Shown: positions 22,144 through 32,522, counted from the first letter of the stretch. The stretch is DNA of 64,000 bases from Bryopsis sp. KO-2023 (GCA_030272585.1 BSYQ01000004.1:1984001-2048000); one strand, 5' to 3'. Made by a program: numbers and translations. The notes: generated by a model from the letters alone, not told the origin.

Positions 22144-23967
22144 CAGGCCACTTTATTTCGGGCTTTTTGCGATTTTTTGGGCACACGCGCCCAAAATAAG
22201 GTTCGCAGTCGCGCCCAAAATTAAGTGTGCGCACTTAATTTACGTTTGGACGCAAACAGAAGCGATTCTGTGTTTTAACGACATATTCTAACAAACAATG
22301 AACACACACACACATACACAGGAAAAAAAGACTTTACACGATCAAAAGTCACATCAACATCAACGGGAAAGCGAACAAATCTAGATATTCATCTCTTCGA
22401 GGCGGGCATATTGTTTCGATTGAAGCACCCCTTCCAGGGAAAAATCCGTCAGGCTTTGGCGTGTGACATTCTTTTCCCATTTCACGATCGAAAAGTCACT
22501 CTCAACGCTCGACGTCGTAGGGAAGACGGTAGCCAAACCACCAACAAAACGACGAAGGTTTGTGAATTTTCCCGAAGGAACACAACTCCAAGCTGTCTTG
22601 AAGCTTGTGCGTTCGTCATGGCTATCGATTGCACTCTTGAAGACGGTGTCGTTTTTATACTCCTCCAACAAGTCACTATGATCTTGTTCGATGTAGTCAA
22701 TATCTTCCAGCGTCCATGAGGTCAACAAACGTTCTCGCTGTCCAGAGACAATAGCTGAGATGTCTCGGCCTCGGAGCACGACAAGTTGATGCGGGAGGAC
22801 AGGAGGTAGCTCAGAGTGGTCAGGGCGGTTATCAGAGTCACGTTCCGCCACAATTGCTGCGATGCCACCAACCAGTGAACTGTGAACCCATGCGTAGTCT
22901 CGATAAATTTCGTTCATCTCCACCTCCGGCACTTCTTGGATAATGTTGAGAACAAAACTGCCCATATCTTCAACAAATCCTCGAACATCAACCAAGTTTG
23001 TCGCAAACTGTTTATCACTGGAGAGAACATAGTTATCATCGTTCACGAGCTGAACACGCCTCCCCCCCGTCAATGGACCTTCGGTGGGAACCAGATCGCA
23101 CAACCTTGATTTCAAGATTACCAGCTCGGAGCGTTGCTGCGAAAGAAGTGTTGCAAGGCCTTCCAATCCTCGAAAGGTTTTAACCGACAAGTTCGTCACC
23201 TTCTCAACCACCATCAATACCACCCACCAACTCAGTGGAGGAGCGCATGCCGGCTTCTTCTCGTCAAGATGAGCGAGAAGACGAGTACGGTGTAGCTTGA
23301 ACCAAGCACTTACGTGGGCCATAGATTCCCAGCGCGTGTCCGAAACCAGTTTGGCTTTCGTTTTCATCTCGACGATGAGCTTTTCTTGTCGACGTAGGTA
23401 GGAAATCAATCCGGTAAGAAGGCCATAAAAACGCTCGTTCATAACACGAGAACAAGCCAACTGGATGGAAATATCCAATTGGTGGAGGGCACACCATATC
23501 CTGAACATCCCCGGCTTACAAACCGCTTCAAACCTTGTTGCCACCCCTGCAAACGTGGACACATATTTTCATTTCCATCCAGTTGGCTTGTTGGCGTGTT
23601 ATATTAGAAATCGAAAGAAAAAAAAGCGAGAAAAACAAACCTTTTACACGGCCTGTCATCTTGCGTTCTCCATCAGTAGTGACACCCACGACATTATCAC
23701 GCCAGGGACCCCCTCCAGCCTCCTCGCTCTGCTCGGACTTGCTCACTTTGTTCGCAAGAGGGCTTTCAGGGTTAAGAACGACCAAGAAACGACAAAGGAA
23801 ACAACCTTGTGCCGAAACCATGTTAAAACATAGTGTTGAACCGATCCTATTGACTTAATTTGATAAAGAAAGCCATTTCCCAAAATAACCCCAAAATAAG
23901 GTTTGGGCTGAGCCCAAAATAAGCTATTTTTGGTATTTCGGGCGTGTGCCCGAAATAAAGTGGCCTG
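22144..23967 (-). mobile_element. hAT DNA transposon, 1,824 bases
   Basis: Perfect 20-base terminal inverted repeats: CAGGCCACTTTATTTCGGGC at 22144-22163 and its reverse complement at 23948-23967. Flanked by an exact 8-base target duplication GGTATAGG (22136-22143 and 23968-23975), the hallmark of the hAT superfamily. Subterminal copies of gcgcccaaaataag-like motifs occur at both ends. It encodes a transposase lacking the N-terminal part, so it is probably not self-sufficient. The intact target duplication indicates a young insertion. Confidence 0.95.
22381..23821 (-). CDS. hAT transposase, N-terminally short
   Basis: Exons 23641-23821 and 22381-23546 (phase 1, intron 94 bases), 448 residues. 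Seen: VGVTTDGERKMTGRVKG across the intron, WCALHQLDISIQLACS, LVSDTRWESM, and near the C-terminus the hAT dimerisation block FPTTSSVESDFSIVKWEKN with LEGVLQSKQ. The usual family length is 600-700 residues with an N-terminal BED zinc finger and a first catalytic Asp region; those are absent here, and the element has no room for them upstream of the ATG. The remaining acidic residues and the dimerisation domain look intact. Confidence 0.85.
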
Positions 23968-24353
23968 GGTATAGGACATACCATCAAACGAAGGCTGAAC
24001 GTTGCACACCAAAAACACAAGACGTACCACCTGGCACCCAGCCAAATTCTCGCAGGGTGGGAACGTGGCCACCAAAATGCTCGGCAGCCACGCCACCAAC
24101 GCCAGGAGCGAAATGGGCTCCGGCTCCATAGATGCATTTACGACAGTATTCATCAGTCGCGGTACGCTTGGGTGTGGCAACCTCTCCGCACCCTCGTGTC
24201 GTCTTGTCCGGAATAATCCTCGCCCCCGTCCCAAAGCCAAATTCGAAGCAGGGCAACCAACCTGGTAGTGCTGCGCCTTCGTCGGACATGTGCATTTGAA
24301 CACGTGACTCCACTTCACGTGCACACGTGCAGGGGATACAAATTATTCTCTTG

Positions 24354-24525
24354 GAGGCGAGGTCGCTTCCATGGAAGCGCTGCTGGAGGCGAGGCCGCTT
24401 CCATGGAAGCGCTGCTGGAAGCGAAGTCGCTTCCACGGAAGCATATGGAAGCGCACCGCTTCCGAGGAAGCGGTTTGGAAGCGCGCTTCCGCCTTGTGCT
24501 TCCGTGGAAGCGAAGCCTCCAAACA
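24354..24525. repeat. tandem GGAAGCG/CGCTTCC array
   Basis: Three imperfect units of about 32-33 bases (gcgaggtcgcttccatgg...) followed by further palindromic CGCTTCC..GGAAGCG pairs. The motif is that of the array at 19850-20110 and of the inner ends of the 29.6-kb element, which starts 340 bases to the right. Confidence 0.75.
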
Positions 24526-24562
24526 TTCCGACGATCTTCACGCCTCCACAGGAATGGACAAA

Positions 24563-24864
24563 CAGGATATCGTTTTCTTTGTTCTGAAATTTATTCCAGG
24601 CTTATATGATATAAGTCACTTTCGTGATCGCTTGGAAAGGGATGTAGAATAAACTCCCTTGAAAACTTCCTTTTATATATTGGACGTTGTTTAACGCCAA
24701 CAGCAGCCCCCGTTCACACATGCGAAACAGAACGAGAAAAGAGAACAAAGATCTATCGGCTGCATTGCTGTCCACGTCGGACTCGACGAACGCATAATAT
24801 AATCCCGACCGTTCTTTTCGTTCCGCGCAAGCTGAGTAACGAAAAGATCCATGGAAGCCTGTTA
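24563..24864 (+). repeat. 5' flank of protease copy 1, split off by the giant insertion
   Basis: This stretch is nearly identical to 59559-59860, the 5' flank of protease copy 2. At copy 2 the sequence runs on as ...GAAGCCTGTTA-TGACTGC. Here it stops after the TTA at 24862-24864, and the continuation TGACTGC is found at 54686. It contains the TATA-like string ttttatatat (24671-24680) that in copy 2 lies about 395 bases before the start codon. Confidence 0.92.
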
Positions 24865-24902
24865 GGGCACATCCACCCGTGTACGCCTCCGCTTCCGCTT
24901 CC
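24865..24902 (+). repeat. left terminal inverted repeat of giant element
   Basis: Thirty-eight bases that are the exact reverse complement of 54388-54425. They contain CCGCTTCCGCTTCC. The following CTGACGCGTA also recurs at the right end. Subterminal GAAGCGTA/TACGCTTC motifs continue to about 24985. Confidence 0.95.
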
Positions 24903-25301
24903 CGATGCTGACGCGTACCCTGAAGCGTAACTTGTCACTGTGCTTCAGTCGTCTCACCCACCAGTGGTACGCTTCAGCCTACGCGTCCGAGAATTCCTTG
25001 ACTAATGGGAGTGACACGACTCTCAAGTCACACCAACAGTCCCAATCCGAACCGTTCTGAGCCGAATCTCCTGTAACATCGTTCGCTGGAAGCGCTGTGG
25101 CCAACGCGCACATCGAAACGACGGCACGCTGGAAAGAAAACGAAAGTTTCGGCTTCCCGAGACGAACCACCGTGATCCACCTTTAGAAGGAAAAGATAAG
25201 TTGGGTCCTTGGGTGTTGGATAGCCAAAAGAGAGCAAAAAAGTACACTGTTTGTTTGAATAGTGAAGAAGGGGGTCTTTGAGATCCAAATTTTTAGGCAA
25301 A

Positions 25302-26663
25302 ATGGATGAAAACAAAAGAAAAGCATGGAGTAGTAGCGAAGAATGCACTCTTTGCAGAGCTTGGCTGAATATTTCGGAGGCAGATATTGGTACCTCCCAG
25401 AAATCAGAAAATTTCTGGAGTAAAATTAAAGAGTTGTATGATCGGGAACAGAGCCCCCGTACTATCCGTTCCATCCAATCCAAATGGACTTCTTTATCCC
25501 ATGACGTCCAAAAATTCGTAGGATCGACGGCTATTGTTGACAGCTTGAACAAGTCGGGAACATCAGAGCAGGACTCCAGAGCAAAAGCATTGGAGTTGTA
25601 TAAAAGGAGACATCCGAAGAACAGTGGTTTTGCATTTTATCATGCTTACGAGATTTTGCGTACATCTCCTAAATGGATGGCTTCTATTCGAGGAAAAGAT
25701 GATCAAGTGAGGAAACGAAAAGTGGTCGGAGAGGGAGGAAGTGATGATGCAGAGAATGGTGGGGGGAGAGTGCCTGTGGAAGATTTTCCTCAGAGGCCAA
25801 CCGGCACAAAAACAAACAAAAAACAGAAGGGTATAGAAGAAAACTTTTCAAATTTGATAAAGACAATAAAAGACACACGAAAGGATTCGGAACACTTAGA
25901 GCGCGAGCAATACGAGCTCGATTTGTTCTCGGTAGACATCGATGAAATAAAAGATCCGATGCGAAAAAGATTTTTATTGTTGAAGAGAAAAAAGGTGATG
26001 GATAGATTAGAGAAGGAAGCCTCCGCAGAGGAAGAGACCGCAGAGGCAGAGACCGAAGAGGGATTGGGTGCACCTGATATGGGATTTGAAAGTGCAGAAG
26101 GTGGGGGCCAAAGTGGGGGGGGGCTGGTTACGCACGAGGCTGTTGACTTAAGGGTTGGGAGGGAACAAGGGTTCGGTACGCATGATTCCCTTGGGTTGAG
26201 ATTCAGGGAGCTGGAAGAATTTCATGCACAAGATTCCTTCGGGACAGCAAGGTTTGGTGTGGAGGATTCTCTTGGGACAGGTTTCAGGGGGGTGGGAGGT
26301 TTTGGTACGCAAGATTCTCTTGGGACAGGATTCAGGGGGGTAGGAGGTGTTGGTACGCAGGATTCTCTTGGGACGAGATTCGGGGGGGTGGGAGGTGTTG
26401 GTACGCAGGATTCTCTTGGGACGAGATTCGGGGGGGTGGGAGGTGTTGGTACGCAGGATTCTCTTGGGACGAGATTCGGGGGGGTGGGAGGTGTTGGTAC
26501 GCAGGATTCTCTTGGGACGAGATTCGGGGGGGTGGGAGGTGTTGGTACGCAGGATTCTCTTGGGACGGGATTCGGGGGGGTGGGAGGTTTTCGTGCGCAA
26601 GATTCCCATGAACAGAGTTTGGTGGGGGAAGGAGGGTTGAGTGACTTGGAACCCAATGATTAG
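25302..26663 (+). CDS. Harbinger SANT/Myb-like (trihelix) DNA-binding protein
   Basis: Intronless, 453 residues from the ATG at 25302. Residues 8-85 form a trihelix/SANT domain: KAWSSSEECTLCRAWLNIS, then FWSKIKELYD and RTIRSIQSKW, followed by a helical region (HAYEILRTSPKW) and a lysine-rich middle. In PIF/Harbinger elements the second protein of this type binds the ends of the element and brings the DDE nuclease to the DNA and the nucleus. A glutamate-rich coil (residues about 225-255) precedes a C-terminal tail made of a 16-residue repeat (GTQDSLGTRFGGVGGV type), unusual for the family. Convergent with the nuclease gene. Confidence 0.85.
   Translation: MDENKRKAWSSSEECTLCRAWLNISEADIGTSQKSENFWSKIKELYDREQSPRTIRSIQSKWTSLSHDVQKFVGSTAIVDSLNKSGTSEQDSRAKALELYKRRHPKNSGFAFYHAYEILRTSPKWMASIRGKDDQVRKRKVVGEGGSDDAENGGGRVPVEDFPQRPTGTKTNKKQKGIEENFSNLIKTIKDTRKDSEHLEREQYELDLFSVDIDEIKDPMRKRFLLLKRKKVMDRLEKEASAEEETAEAETEEGLGAPDMGFESAEGGGQSGGGLVTHEAVDLRVGREQGFGTHDSLGLRFRELEEFHAQDSFGTARFGVEDSLGTGFRGVGGFGTQDSLGTGFRGVGGVGTQDSLGTRFGGVGGVGTQDSLGTRFGGVGGVGTQDSLGTRFGGVGGVGTQDSLGTRFGGVGGVGTQDSLGTGFGGVGGFRAQDSHEQSLVGEGGLSDLEPND
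26349..26590 (+). repeat. 48-base coding tandem repeat in the SANT gene
   Basis: About five near-identical 48-base units (gttggtacgcaggattctct...) in frame, encoding the 16-residue tail repeat; two more divergent units precede them. The near identity of neighbouring units suggests recent expansion. Confidence 0.9.
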
Positions 26664-26782
26664 AAAATATTATGATTACATTTCATACCACAAGGTTGTT
26701 TAATGAGGAAAATAATAATGGGAACAAAAAGGAAAAGATAATCTAGTTGTGCAGATCTTGGAGTATGATTCTTGTTGTAATA

Positions 26783-27759
26783 CAGTAGACGCCGCTTTAT
26801 TAACCGTCGGATAATTAAATCCGTCACTTTCTTAGCCCGAATCGCCAGGAACGGAATTTTCAGGGGGTGGAACTATCGTTTAATTAGCCCGGCCGTTGGC
26901 TAATTAACCACGCCACTCGCGAATTTCATACGCGAATGGTCGAACGAAGAATGCGCAGTGCAAAGAAAATTCGAAATAGTCGAACAAGATGAATTGCATG
27001 CATAGAGAATATGAAACGGCTGAAAAAATGAACGCACTGTAATATGAATATTGTTGTGTTGCTCTCATAACTCTGCTCATCTTTCACTGACGTCTCTCGT
27101 CAGTCGACACCCTTTGTGATTGTTTTCCGTTACGGACGTCTACTCGACGCCGTTTCACTTTTAACGGTTGGAACACCTCTCGAGTACAAGCTCTGTTCAC
27201 TAACGGCTCGCTGTAAATGTGTGCGTTTACATGGGTTGTGTTCTGCCTTTTTAAACACCAGAAGTTTCTGGCGCGCGACCTTTCGTCGTCCCCGCCAAAA
27301 ACGCCAACTAAAACTGCAGCTGAAACGGCACGGCTTACAGTCATAACCGCCGTGCCGCTTCGCGCTTACTGTCATGTGATTTATCCCATGTCCCAATTTG
27401 TTTGTACTATTCCCCCACTGTCCCTTAATAATGTTCATTTCCCAAACCACCTCAGTTCATTCACCCTTTTCACAACAGAATATGTAACTGTCGAACTTCT
27501 GTATCTGTTTCTGGACGTCATAACCTGCGACTTGTGCTCGACAAGACCTTTCTGTCACCGAGAACGACCCAAGATGGGATCATGGAGTTTCTTCGACAGC
27601 GTTTCAACCGTCAGGCCACTATTAACGGGTTGTTAGAGTTTGATTCGAATGCGTGCGCGTCTAGGAGAGGGGAAATGTCGGACATCGGATTGTTAACCAA
27701 TCGCTTTATTAGCCCGAAAAGGCGTGGCCCGAATGGGGTTAATAAAGCGGCGTCTACTG
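26783..27759. mobile_element. pogo/Tigger-like nonautonomous element (MITE), 977 bases
   Basis: Perfect 23-base inverted ends beginning CAGTAGACGCCGCTTTATTA and ending in the reverse complement at 27759, flanked by TA on each side (26781-26782 and 27760-27761). CAGT...ACTG ends with a TA duplication are typical of pogo-like Tc1/mariner elements. The interior has no transposase frame. It is nested in the giant element between the SANT gene and the nuclease gene. Confidence 0.88.
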
Positions 27760-27950
27760 TACCGGGTTTTGTTTCACAATGTTTCGTGAGATCTCATAGC
27801 ATTAGCTTCGTTTGGAGCTAGTGCTAGTAATTTGGATGTTCAAACACAAAACATGCGCACACACAATACAACGTTCCAAAAAAAAATTACAGAAACGAAA
27901 GAACACAAAAAAAGTCCCGCCTCAATCCCATCGTCCCCTATGTCTGAATA

Positions 27951-29396
27951 CTACCCAGTATTTCCCTTCCTTTCCCACAAACATTCCATCAAGTTCCTTT
28001 TTATTCGAACACTCTCTTCTTTGTTTTCAACCCTTTCCACGAGATTACAGAAATCTGTAAAAGCATCCCCCGTTCCGTCAACAGCAAAAGACACATCGAA
28101 ATCATCATCAATGTCTCTATCGGAAGAATCATGGACAATTGCCATATTGTGTAGTAAAACACATGTGGTGACCATTTTCTTTATGTCCTCAAGGCTTGTC
28201 AACCGGCATGATTCCCTCAACATGCTAAACTTTTTTTTCAAGACCCCGAAACATCGCTCGATATCTTTTCTAATAGATTCTTGAACGGTTGTGAAGTGCT
28301 TTTCTTTAGCACTAGTGGGGTTGGAGATAGGGGATACAAAGCAAGCCCATGATGGATATATGCCGTCCACAAGGTAATAGGCCATGTCATGCTCCTGACC
28401 ATTGACCTTATACCGTGCGTTTTTCCCATTCCCATTCAACATCACCGTTTGAAATGGACTTCCGTCTAAAATATTCAGGTCGTTGAGCGACCCAGGGCTG
28501 CCCACGTTCACGAAAGGAACAAACAAGTTTGAAAAACATACGGCTTCGATTACGATCGAGATTCTTTTTGTCCTATCCAAAAACTGCCCAGCCCAATGTG
28601 TGGGGCACGCACTCCAATAGAGATGCGTACAGTCCAAACTCGCTAGCATCCCGGGCATACCACGCCTAGCGTTAATTTGCATTTCATGTTTGACTTCCGA
28701 TTGGGTGGGGGGACGTAAAAACTCCGTGCCGTAAAGCTCAACAATCCCGTATATGAAACGTTTAAAAGCTTCCGACGCAACGGTACTAGAAACCCTGTAA
28801 GAATCTTCAATGGAATCTAATGGTGCTGAATAAGCTATAATCCTGAAAGCAACCGTGAGTTTCACATATCCGTGTATTCCTAATTTTCCCGTAGAGTCTG
28901 ATTTTTGACGAAAATACGGGTATTCCCGAAGAAAATCCGCGGCAATCCTCAAAAAAGTGACCCTTGGCACCCTATACCTTGTGCGAAAAGATTCTTCATC
29001 GAAGAGGGGTTGCGGAATGAAGTAATCCGTCATGAGCCGTGAATAGGCGTCCTTGTAGCCACGTTCGATATTTTTCGCTTTTCCGATCCGAGAACCGCCT
29101 CGACTTCCTTGCACGACCGAATACAATGTATGGAGAGCCACACATAAGATTGTTGTGTCTTCTTCGTTTTGATCGTTTCTCCTCCTTCGTTCCCTTTCTC
29201 TTCTCTTTCTTCTTTTTTCCAACCTGTCACATACGAAGTAGAACAAACCCCACCCATTACTTGTTAACAACAACAGAAAATCCACAGAAATTCTGGGTTT
29301 ATCTTTTAGAAAAAAAAACAAAACCCACCCATTACTTCTTAACGGCACCATAAACATAGAAATTCTGGGTTTTTCTTTTGGAAAATAAAACCCCAC
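27951..29396 (-). CDS. PIF/Harbinger DDE nuclease (HARBI1-like)
   Basis: The open frame gives up to 481 residues. The clear domain begins at RGGSRIGKAKNIERGYKDAY, matching the N-terminal GGSR.GKA.N..R signature of many Harbinger nucleases, then LMTDYFIPQPLFDEESFR. Catalytic region: ASLDCTHLYW (first Asp), SLNDLNILDGSPF (second Asp) and IERCFGVLKKKFSML (Glu). The family makes the cut-and-paste transposase subunit. The first 60 or so codons after the ATG at 29396 lie in a minisatellite and are probably not native. The real start is either in that region or downstream of an acceptor-like tatgtgacag near 29225. The catalytic part is uninterrupted. Confidence 0.85.
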   Translation of the reverse strand: MGFYFPKEKPRISMFMVPLRSNGWVLFFFLKDKPRISVDFLLLLTSNGWGLFYFVCDRLEKRRKRRERERRRRNDQNEEDTTILCVALHTLYSVVQGSRGGSRIGKAKNIERGYKDAYSRLMTDYFIPQPLFDEESFRTRYRVPRVTFLRIAADFLREYPYFRQKSDSTGKLGIHGYVKLTVAFRIIAYSAPLDSIEDSYRVSSTVASEAFKRFIYGIVELYGTEFLRPPTQSEVKHEMQINARRGMPGMLASLDCTHLYWSACPTHWAGQFLDRTKRISIVIEAVCFSNLFVPFVNVGSPGSLNDLNILDGSPFQTVMLNGNGKNARYKVNGQEHDMAYYLVDGIYPSWACFVSPISNPTSAKEKHFTTVQESIRKDIERCFGVLKKKFSMLRESCRLTSLEDIKKMVTTCVLLHNMAIVHDSSDRDIDDDFDVSFAVDGTGDAFTDFCNLVERVENKEESVRIKRNLMECLWERKGNTG

Positions 29397-29998
29397 CCAT
29401 TACTTGTTAACAACAACAGAAAATCCACAGAAATTCTGGGTTTATCTTTTAGAAAAAAAAAACAAAAACCCATTACTTCTTAACGGCACCATAAACACAG
29501 AAATTCTGGGTTTTTCTTTTGGAAAATAAAACCCCACCCATTACTTGTTAACAACAGAAAATCCACAGAAATTCTGGGTTTATCTTTTAGAAAAAAAAAC
29601 AAAACCCACCCATTACTTCTTAACGGCACCATAAACACAGAAATTCTGGGTTTTTCTTTTGGAAAATAAAACCCCACCCATTACTTGTTAACAACAACAG
29701 AAAATCCACAGAAATTCTGGGTTTATCTTTTAGAAAAAAAAAACAAAAACCCATTACTTCTTAACGGCACCATAAACACAGAAATTCTGGGTTTTTCTTT
29801 TGGAAAATAAAACCCCACCCATTACTTGTTAACAACAGAAAATCCACAGAAATTCTGGGTTTTTCTTTTAGAAAATAAAAAAAAAACCCACCCATTACTT
29901 CTTAACGGCACCATAAACACAGAAATTCTGGGTTTTTCTTTTGGAAAATAAAACCCCACCCATTACTTGTTAACAACAACAGAAAATCCACAGAAATT
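29246..29998. repeat. minisatellite, about 5 units of ~142 bases
   Basis: Units alternate cccattacttgttaacaaca and cccattacttcttaacggca, each followed by agaaattctgggtttt-type text; spacing about 141-143 bases. It covers the 5' side of the DDE nuclease gene and may contain its promoter. Confidence 0.9.
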
Positions 29999-30518
29999 TT
30001 GGAGAAAAATAAGAGAATCACAATGATAAGAATTCTTTTTTTTTAAAGGTTTTTTTATGGGTTTTTTTAATAATGTTTTCTGTTTCTGGCTCAACCTCAC
30101 AAATAGAACACCATGCCTCCCTCAGTAGTTTCTTGTTTCACCTGGACTCAACGCCCCTGATGCCGTCCATGCTTGCTTGCTTCCTTCCTTGCTTGCTTTT
30201 CTCCTTGCTTCCTTGCTTGTATTGTATCGACAGGTGTGTTCTGCTATTCGATCACACTGCTTATATAGACGGAAGAGACTCGAACTCTTCACGCTGCAGG
30301 TACAGCGCAAACCTGTCGTCTACTACAAACGGCTTGGTCGGCGACGACTACACGAACTGTAACTCGTCCTTGCAGAGTACTGCGCGGGCCTGGTGCCGAT
30401 TAGAAACAAGCTCGTCGTGAAAAATCTCTACCTTGTAATAACCAGCACAGTTACTAACAAAAAGGGGGGGGGGGGGGGACTAATTATGGTCAATCGAAGT
30501 GGGGTCGCCGGCTGTTAA
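29999..30518. other. no gene recognised
   Basis: T-rich start, then ttgcttgcttcc-type simple sequence, a short coding-like patch (about 30262-30362) and a run of 16 or so G near 30462-30479. Nothing assignable. Confidence 0.35.
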
Positions 30519-30870
30519 TGCTGTGAATGTGATTGTAATGCTGTGATAATGCTGTGATTGTAATGCCGTGACTAATAATGATTGACCGATGTTGGCGGAA
30601 ATCAGCCAGCGGCCGACATTCCAGCGGCCGAGAACCACCAATCGCCGACACACCATCTGCCGCTGAAGCAAGAAAAACTGACTCGCGGCAACCACGCCTC
30701 TTGAAAGCCGCTCAGATAACAACCCGTGAAACCGTGACTGCCCAAACCGCCCCCAAGAAAACCAGGCCCAGACGGTGTAGGCTCCTTTCTTGAATTGTGA
30801 TGGTGACGGCGGCTGGGGTCAAGCGGCTGAGCAAACATGTTGTAACCCTGCTGACCAGCCGCCTGGCCTG
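30519..30870 (+). repeat. direct repeat L, copy 1
   Basis: Nearly identical to 40262-40606 in the same orientation; contains gattgtaatgccgtgactaa, then a segment rich in AGCCGC/GCGGCT. The pair brackets cassette A (9.74 kb). The ends are not TG..CA and no retroelement genes lie between. Confidence 0.9.
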
Positions 30871-30899
30871 AGCTGATGCATGAAACCCTGACTGCCCAA

Positions 30900-31860
30900 A
30901 CCGCCCCCAAGAAAAGGCTCAACGTTTGGAAGCGGAAACTGGTTTAATACAGATTCAAAGTTTGTTGGATCATTTCGATTGTGCGCCTTTTTCTAGTGAA
31001 ACTACGGCTATTCGCCAGGAAATTTTAGAGAGTTTATTAAGGCAGACAGCTATCGTCGAGGATATTTCGACTTCTTTCGCTTTGGCTTTTTTTTTTGGTC
31101 AGATTATGAGTACCTTTGTTCGTTGCTGTCTATCGTTGATCGACTCGTCCACCTGATGCACCTTTGCCTATGACTGTTTTTGGTTCACTGTTTATTTTGC
31201 TTTCTGGGGGTTCTATTGGTCGCAAATTGAAAGTACATTATCGGGTCCACCGCGCCATTCCTGTTAGACCACCCCGCTTTTCCAAATCTGCGATTTGGAC
31301 TCTTCCCCCTCCTGTCCTTCTTCCCCCTCCTGCCTTTCTCCGCGGATGCGTTTTGGTTTCGTTTTGGGATGATATCCTTGGTTATTTCTCCTTGGACTGT
31401 TTTTTGTATCTACTTGCAATACACGCTCAAGCTTCTATGTATGTTTTTTGAAACTACGGCTATTCGCCAGGAACTTTTAGAGAGTTTATTAAGGCAGACA
31501 GCTATCGTCGAGGATATTTCGACTTCTTTCGCTTTGGCTTTTTTTTTTGGTCAGATTATGAGTACCTTTGTTCGTTGCTGTCTATCGTTGATCGACTCGT
31601 CCACCTGATGCACCTTTGCCTATGACTGTTTTTGGTTCACTGTTTATTTTGCTTTCTGGGGGTTCTATTGGTCGCAAATTGAAAGTACATTATCGGGTCC
31701 ACCGCGATTTGGACTCTTCCCCCTCCTGTCCTTCTTCCCCCTCCTGCCTTTCTCCGCGGATGCGTTTTGGTTTCGTTTTGGGATGATATCCTTGGTTATT
31801 TCTCCTTGGACTGTTTTTTGTATCTACTTGCAATACACGCTCAAGCTTCTATGTATGTAA
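30900..31860 (+). repeat. tandem duplication carrying a coding-like fragment
   Basis: 31003-31445 is repeated at 31447-31858 with a deletion of about 42 bases in the second unit. The first unit follows an open, helical-looking frame (30926-31156: GLIQIQSLLDHFDC, EILESLLRQTAIVEDIS) without an ATG. It could be a captured exon or a decayed cassette gene; no family recognised. Confidence 0.5.
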
Positions 31861-32105
31861 TTTTTGGTTTGCTTTGATTCGTTTGTGCTTGAGTTCGTGA
31901 TTGTGTTAATGTTAGACTTTGTGTTTATGCTTTTTCACGGCCTTTATTCGTATCACCACCAGACACTTAACTTATGTTAAAAAAAAAACAATTAGTACCA
32001 ACGATAACCAAAACAAACCCACAGCCCATACGAAAAACCCAAACCAACCCATACATACCGCACGCGAAAAACCAAACAAAACCATCAAGCGGCTAACACC
32101 ACCCG

Positions 32106-32522
32106 CTATTCTTTCCCTTCATCCAACGCTCTTTTTTTCTGGACCATCGGCCGCTTTTCTTTCCCTTCACTCCTATCACCTTCAGCGGCTTTCCTTTTGG
32201 TATTTTTAGGCTCCTTTCCTTTCGCTGCGTCCGACTCAGGTTGGAACCTATATAAACTACGGCTTAGGTCGTCGTAAGACACTTTTACTATCCCTAACAC
32301 GTCTCTCGCCAGCGACTCCTTTTCAGCCCTTAGCGCTTCCGTGACCTTAGCCTGTTCGATCTTTTCTTTTTTAAAACCTTCGATGCGACTTTCCAGCGCT
32401 TGCTTCTCTGCCGCCCAGACCTTTTCATCTTTTTCGTACCCCGTGATTCGAGCCATCATCGGTTCAAGCGCCGCCCTCAAACTCGACAGTTCCTCAGCTT
32501 GCGTGGACTTCTTTGGAGCCAT
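32106..32522 (-). CDS. cassette A gene 1: coiled-coil protein, unknown
   Basis: Intronless, 138 residues from the ATG at 32522. A single long coiled coil: KSTQAEELSSLRAALEPMMARITGYE, then heptads to about residue 95, with a lysine-rich tail. Paralogous to 46064-46639 (KSTQAEELASLRAALEPLMARITGYE), which has a longer K/R repeat tail. Divergent from gene 2 with 221 bases between start codons, the same arrangement as in cassette B. Function unknown. Confidence 0.72.
   Translation of the reverse strand: MAPKKSTQAEELSSLRAALEPMMARITGYEKDEKVWAAEKQALESRIEGFKKEKIEQAKVTEALRAEKESLARDVLGIVKVSYDDLSRSLYRFQPESDAAKGKEPKNTKRKAAEGDRSEGKEKRPMVQKKRALDEGKE

Larger units (their letters stand above)
21960..24310 (-). 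other. possible exons of an unknown gene interrupted by a hAT element
   Basis: Two coding-like stretches on the minus strand flank the hAT insertion. Upstream is about 24310 down to 24030, with CGEVATPKRTATDEYCRKC and GAHFAPGVGGVAAEHFGG. Downstream is 21960-22043, bounded by an acceptor (ttaaaaacag) and a donor (GTAAAC). They can be joined at phase 1 using the donor CAG|GTGGTA near 24030. If so, the transposon lies in an intron. I recognise no family, and the downstream exons are ambiguous, so this is tentative. Confidence 0.25.

Noticed and set aside
30578-30793. 71-75 codon frame repeated at 40301-40528
   Set aside because: The frame lies wholly inside direct repeat L and its AGCCGC units; conservation follows from the repeat being recent, not from coding constraint.
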